A stretch of DNA of 7,649 bases from Nitrospinota bacterium (GTDB lineage: Bacteria; Nitrospirota; Nitrospiria; Nitrospirales; UBA8639), in NCBI GenBank assembly GCA_022561525.1, contig JADFRB010000080.1:1-7649 (forward strand). Reading direction: 5' to 3'. The translations under genes and the position numbers were made by a program. Below the pieces are notes generated by a model. That model made no database searches. It worked only from the letters and a program-made list of their open reading frames with translations, and was not told the DNA's origin. The number at the start of each line of letters is the position of its first letter. Positions within the stretch are counted from its first letter, which is position 1. Shown here piece by piece: positions 7,275 through 7,649 of the stretch.

Positions 7275-7331
7275 TTACTCCACCGGCTTGCCCGCGGCGT
7301 CGAGCGCGTAACTGTGTGCCTGGCCCGTCAC
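7275..7331 (-). CDS. Possible 18-residue coupled mini-ORF
   Basis: A GTG start overlaps the TGA of the preceding gene as GTGA, and the frame encodes MTGQAHSYALDAAGKPVE before TAA at 7275-7277. Almost every third codon position is G or C, unlike the alternative frame, which reads an Arg-rich string. The TAA abuts the GGAG used by the next gene. It could be a real coupled peptide, the tail of a protein whose earlier part was lost through a frameshift, or chance. Very short, so low confidence. Confidence 0.25.
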   Translation of the reverse strand: MTGQAHSYALDAAGKPVE

Positions 7332-7576
7332 TCATCACCGTCCGTCGAAACCAGCGCGTGCGGGTATAGGTACGATTGTGCGATACCCGCCAGCCCCATT
7401 GCGACAATGGAATCCTTGCAGCCGTGCTGAAAAACCGCACCCCGTCTGCTTCCCTCTTTCTCGCGCTTACGATAGACAACCAAGACATCGCCGTGGCGAC
7501 GGATCAACTCGGCCACCAACTCGTTATCTGACGCGGTTTCAAGTGAGCCCGCGGTTTCACACATTGGGTCGCTCAT
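7328..7576 (-). CDS. Small hypothetical protein, phage-like
   Basis: An 82-residue soluble protein of unknown function. It starts MSDPMCETAG at an ATG with AGGAA (7583-7587) six bases upstream. The sequence has an amphipathic helix DNELVAELIRRHGDVLVVYRK split across about residues 17-37, then a basic turn (KREKEGSRRG) and a second helix around AMGLAGIAQSYL (59-70). There is no signal peptide, membrane segment or cysteine motif. Compact size, strong Shine-Dalgarno and a 4-base GTGA overlap with the next frame are typical of phage gene clusters; I recall similar short proteins in phage and prophage but cannot name a family. The bases here are richer in G+C than much of the neighbouring his operon. 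Confidence 0.6.
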   Translation of the reverse strand: MSDPMCETAGSLETASDNELVAELIRRHGDVLVVYRKREKEGSRRGAVFQHGCKDSIVAMGLAGIAQSYLYPHALVSTDGDE

Positions 7577-7588
7577 TAGATGTTCCTG

Positions 7589-7648
7589 CTAAAAGACCTC
7601 AATCGTTAAATCGTAGACGCCGTGCTGGCCACGCGGAGCGGTGCGCTG
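7589..7648 (-). CDS. C-terminal end of an unidentified gene cut by the window edge
   Basis: In one frame the edge sequence reads QRTAPRGQHGVYDLTIEVF followed by TAG at 7589-7591. Third positions are mostly G or C and the stop lies 12 bases before the next start, overlapping the region just upstream of its Shine-Dalgarno, as in a packed operon. The other two frames are stopped earlier or look less protein-like. Too short to identify; part of the same foreign-looking cluster. Confidence 0.4.
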   Translation of the reverse strand, partial: QRTAPRGQHGVYDLTIEVF

Positions 7649-7649
7649 C

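Noticed and set aside
6782..7369. Plus-strand 195-codon frame opposite hisD
   Set aside because: Antisense shadow: it runs straight across the hisD junction and yields Cys/Ala/Thr-rich low-complexity protein with no recognisable features.
7335..7488. Extension of the hisD frame upstream to an ATG near 7488 (product starting MSWLSI)
   Set aside because: This part lies out of frame inside the 82-residue gene at 7328-7576, has no ribosome binding site that fits, and encodes Arg/Trp-rich sequence with no HisD similarity.

Overview
The window is a compact bacterial chromosomal segment in which every convincing gene lies on the minus strand. Read in transcription order (right to left) it holds the 3' half of hisD, then hisB, hisH, a predicted lipoprotein gene, hisA, hisF, hisIE and finally dnaG. 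The organism is Gram-negative: the lipoprotein has a lipobox and no inner-membrane-retention Asp at +2. The combination of his gene order, fused HisIE, stand-alone HisB and dnaG next door suggests Nitrospirota (Nitrospira-like), but this is an impression from recall, not a search result.

Region by region. Positions 1-80 are non-coding and resemble one end of a dispersed intergenic repeat. Positions 81-1913 encode DNA primase, with a TTG start, a good ribosome binding site and its own sigma-70-type promoter at 2000-2028, so dnaG can be expressed apart from the his genes. Positions 2130-6466 form a tightly packed his operon. HisB supplies imidazole acetol phosphate, HisH and HisF together make the imidazole ring, HisA isomerises ProFAR, HisIE does the two steps before HisA, and HisD carries out the last two oxidations. 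Most genes overlap by 4-17 bases (hisD/hisB, hisH/lipoprotein, hisA/hisF, hisF/hisIE), implying translational coupling. The one sizeable gap, between hisB and hisH (5757-5863), holds two facing arrays of 7-base repeats that can fold into a hairpin in the mRNA. A lipoprotein gene with no evident histidine role sits between hisH and hisA.

At about 7183 the hisD homology stops abruptly. HisD lacks its N-terminal 40 percent or so, and the reading frame runs into unrelated, more GC-rich sequence with tiny, overlapping, tightly spaced genes typical of a phage or other mobile element (7183-7649). This is either a real insertion or rearrangement in hisD or a chimeric assembly join; the sequence alone cannot decide. 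If real, the operon has lost its head (full hisD, its promoter and any upstream genes) at this locus. The most noteworthy items are this junction, the heptad-repeat hairpin, and the lipoprotein embedded in the histidine operon. No clearly new defence or enzymatic system is visible.
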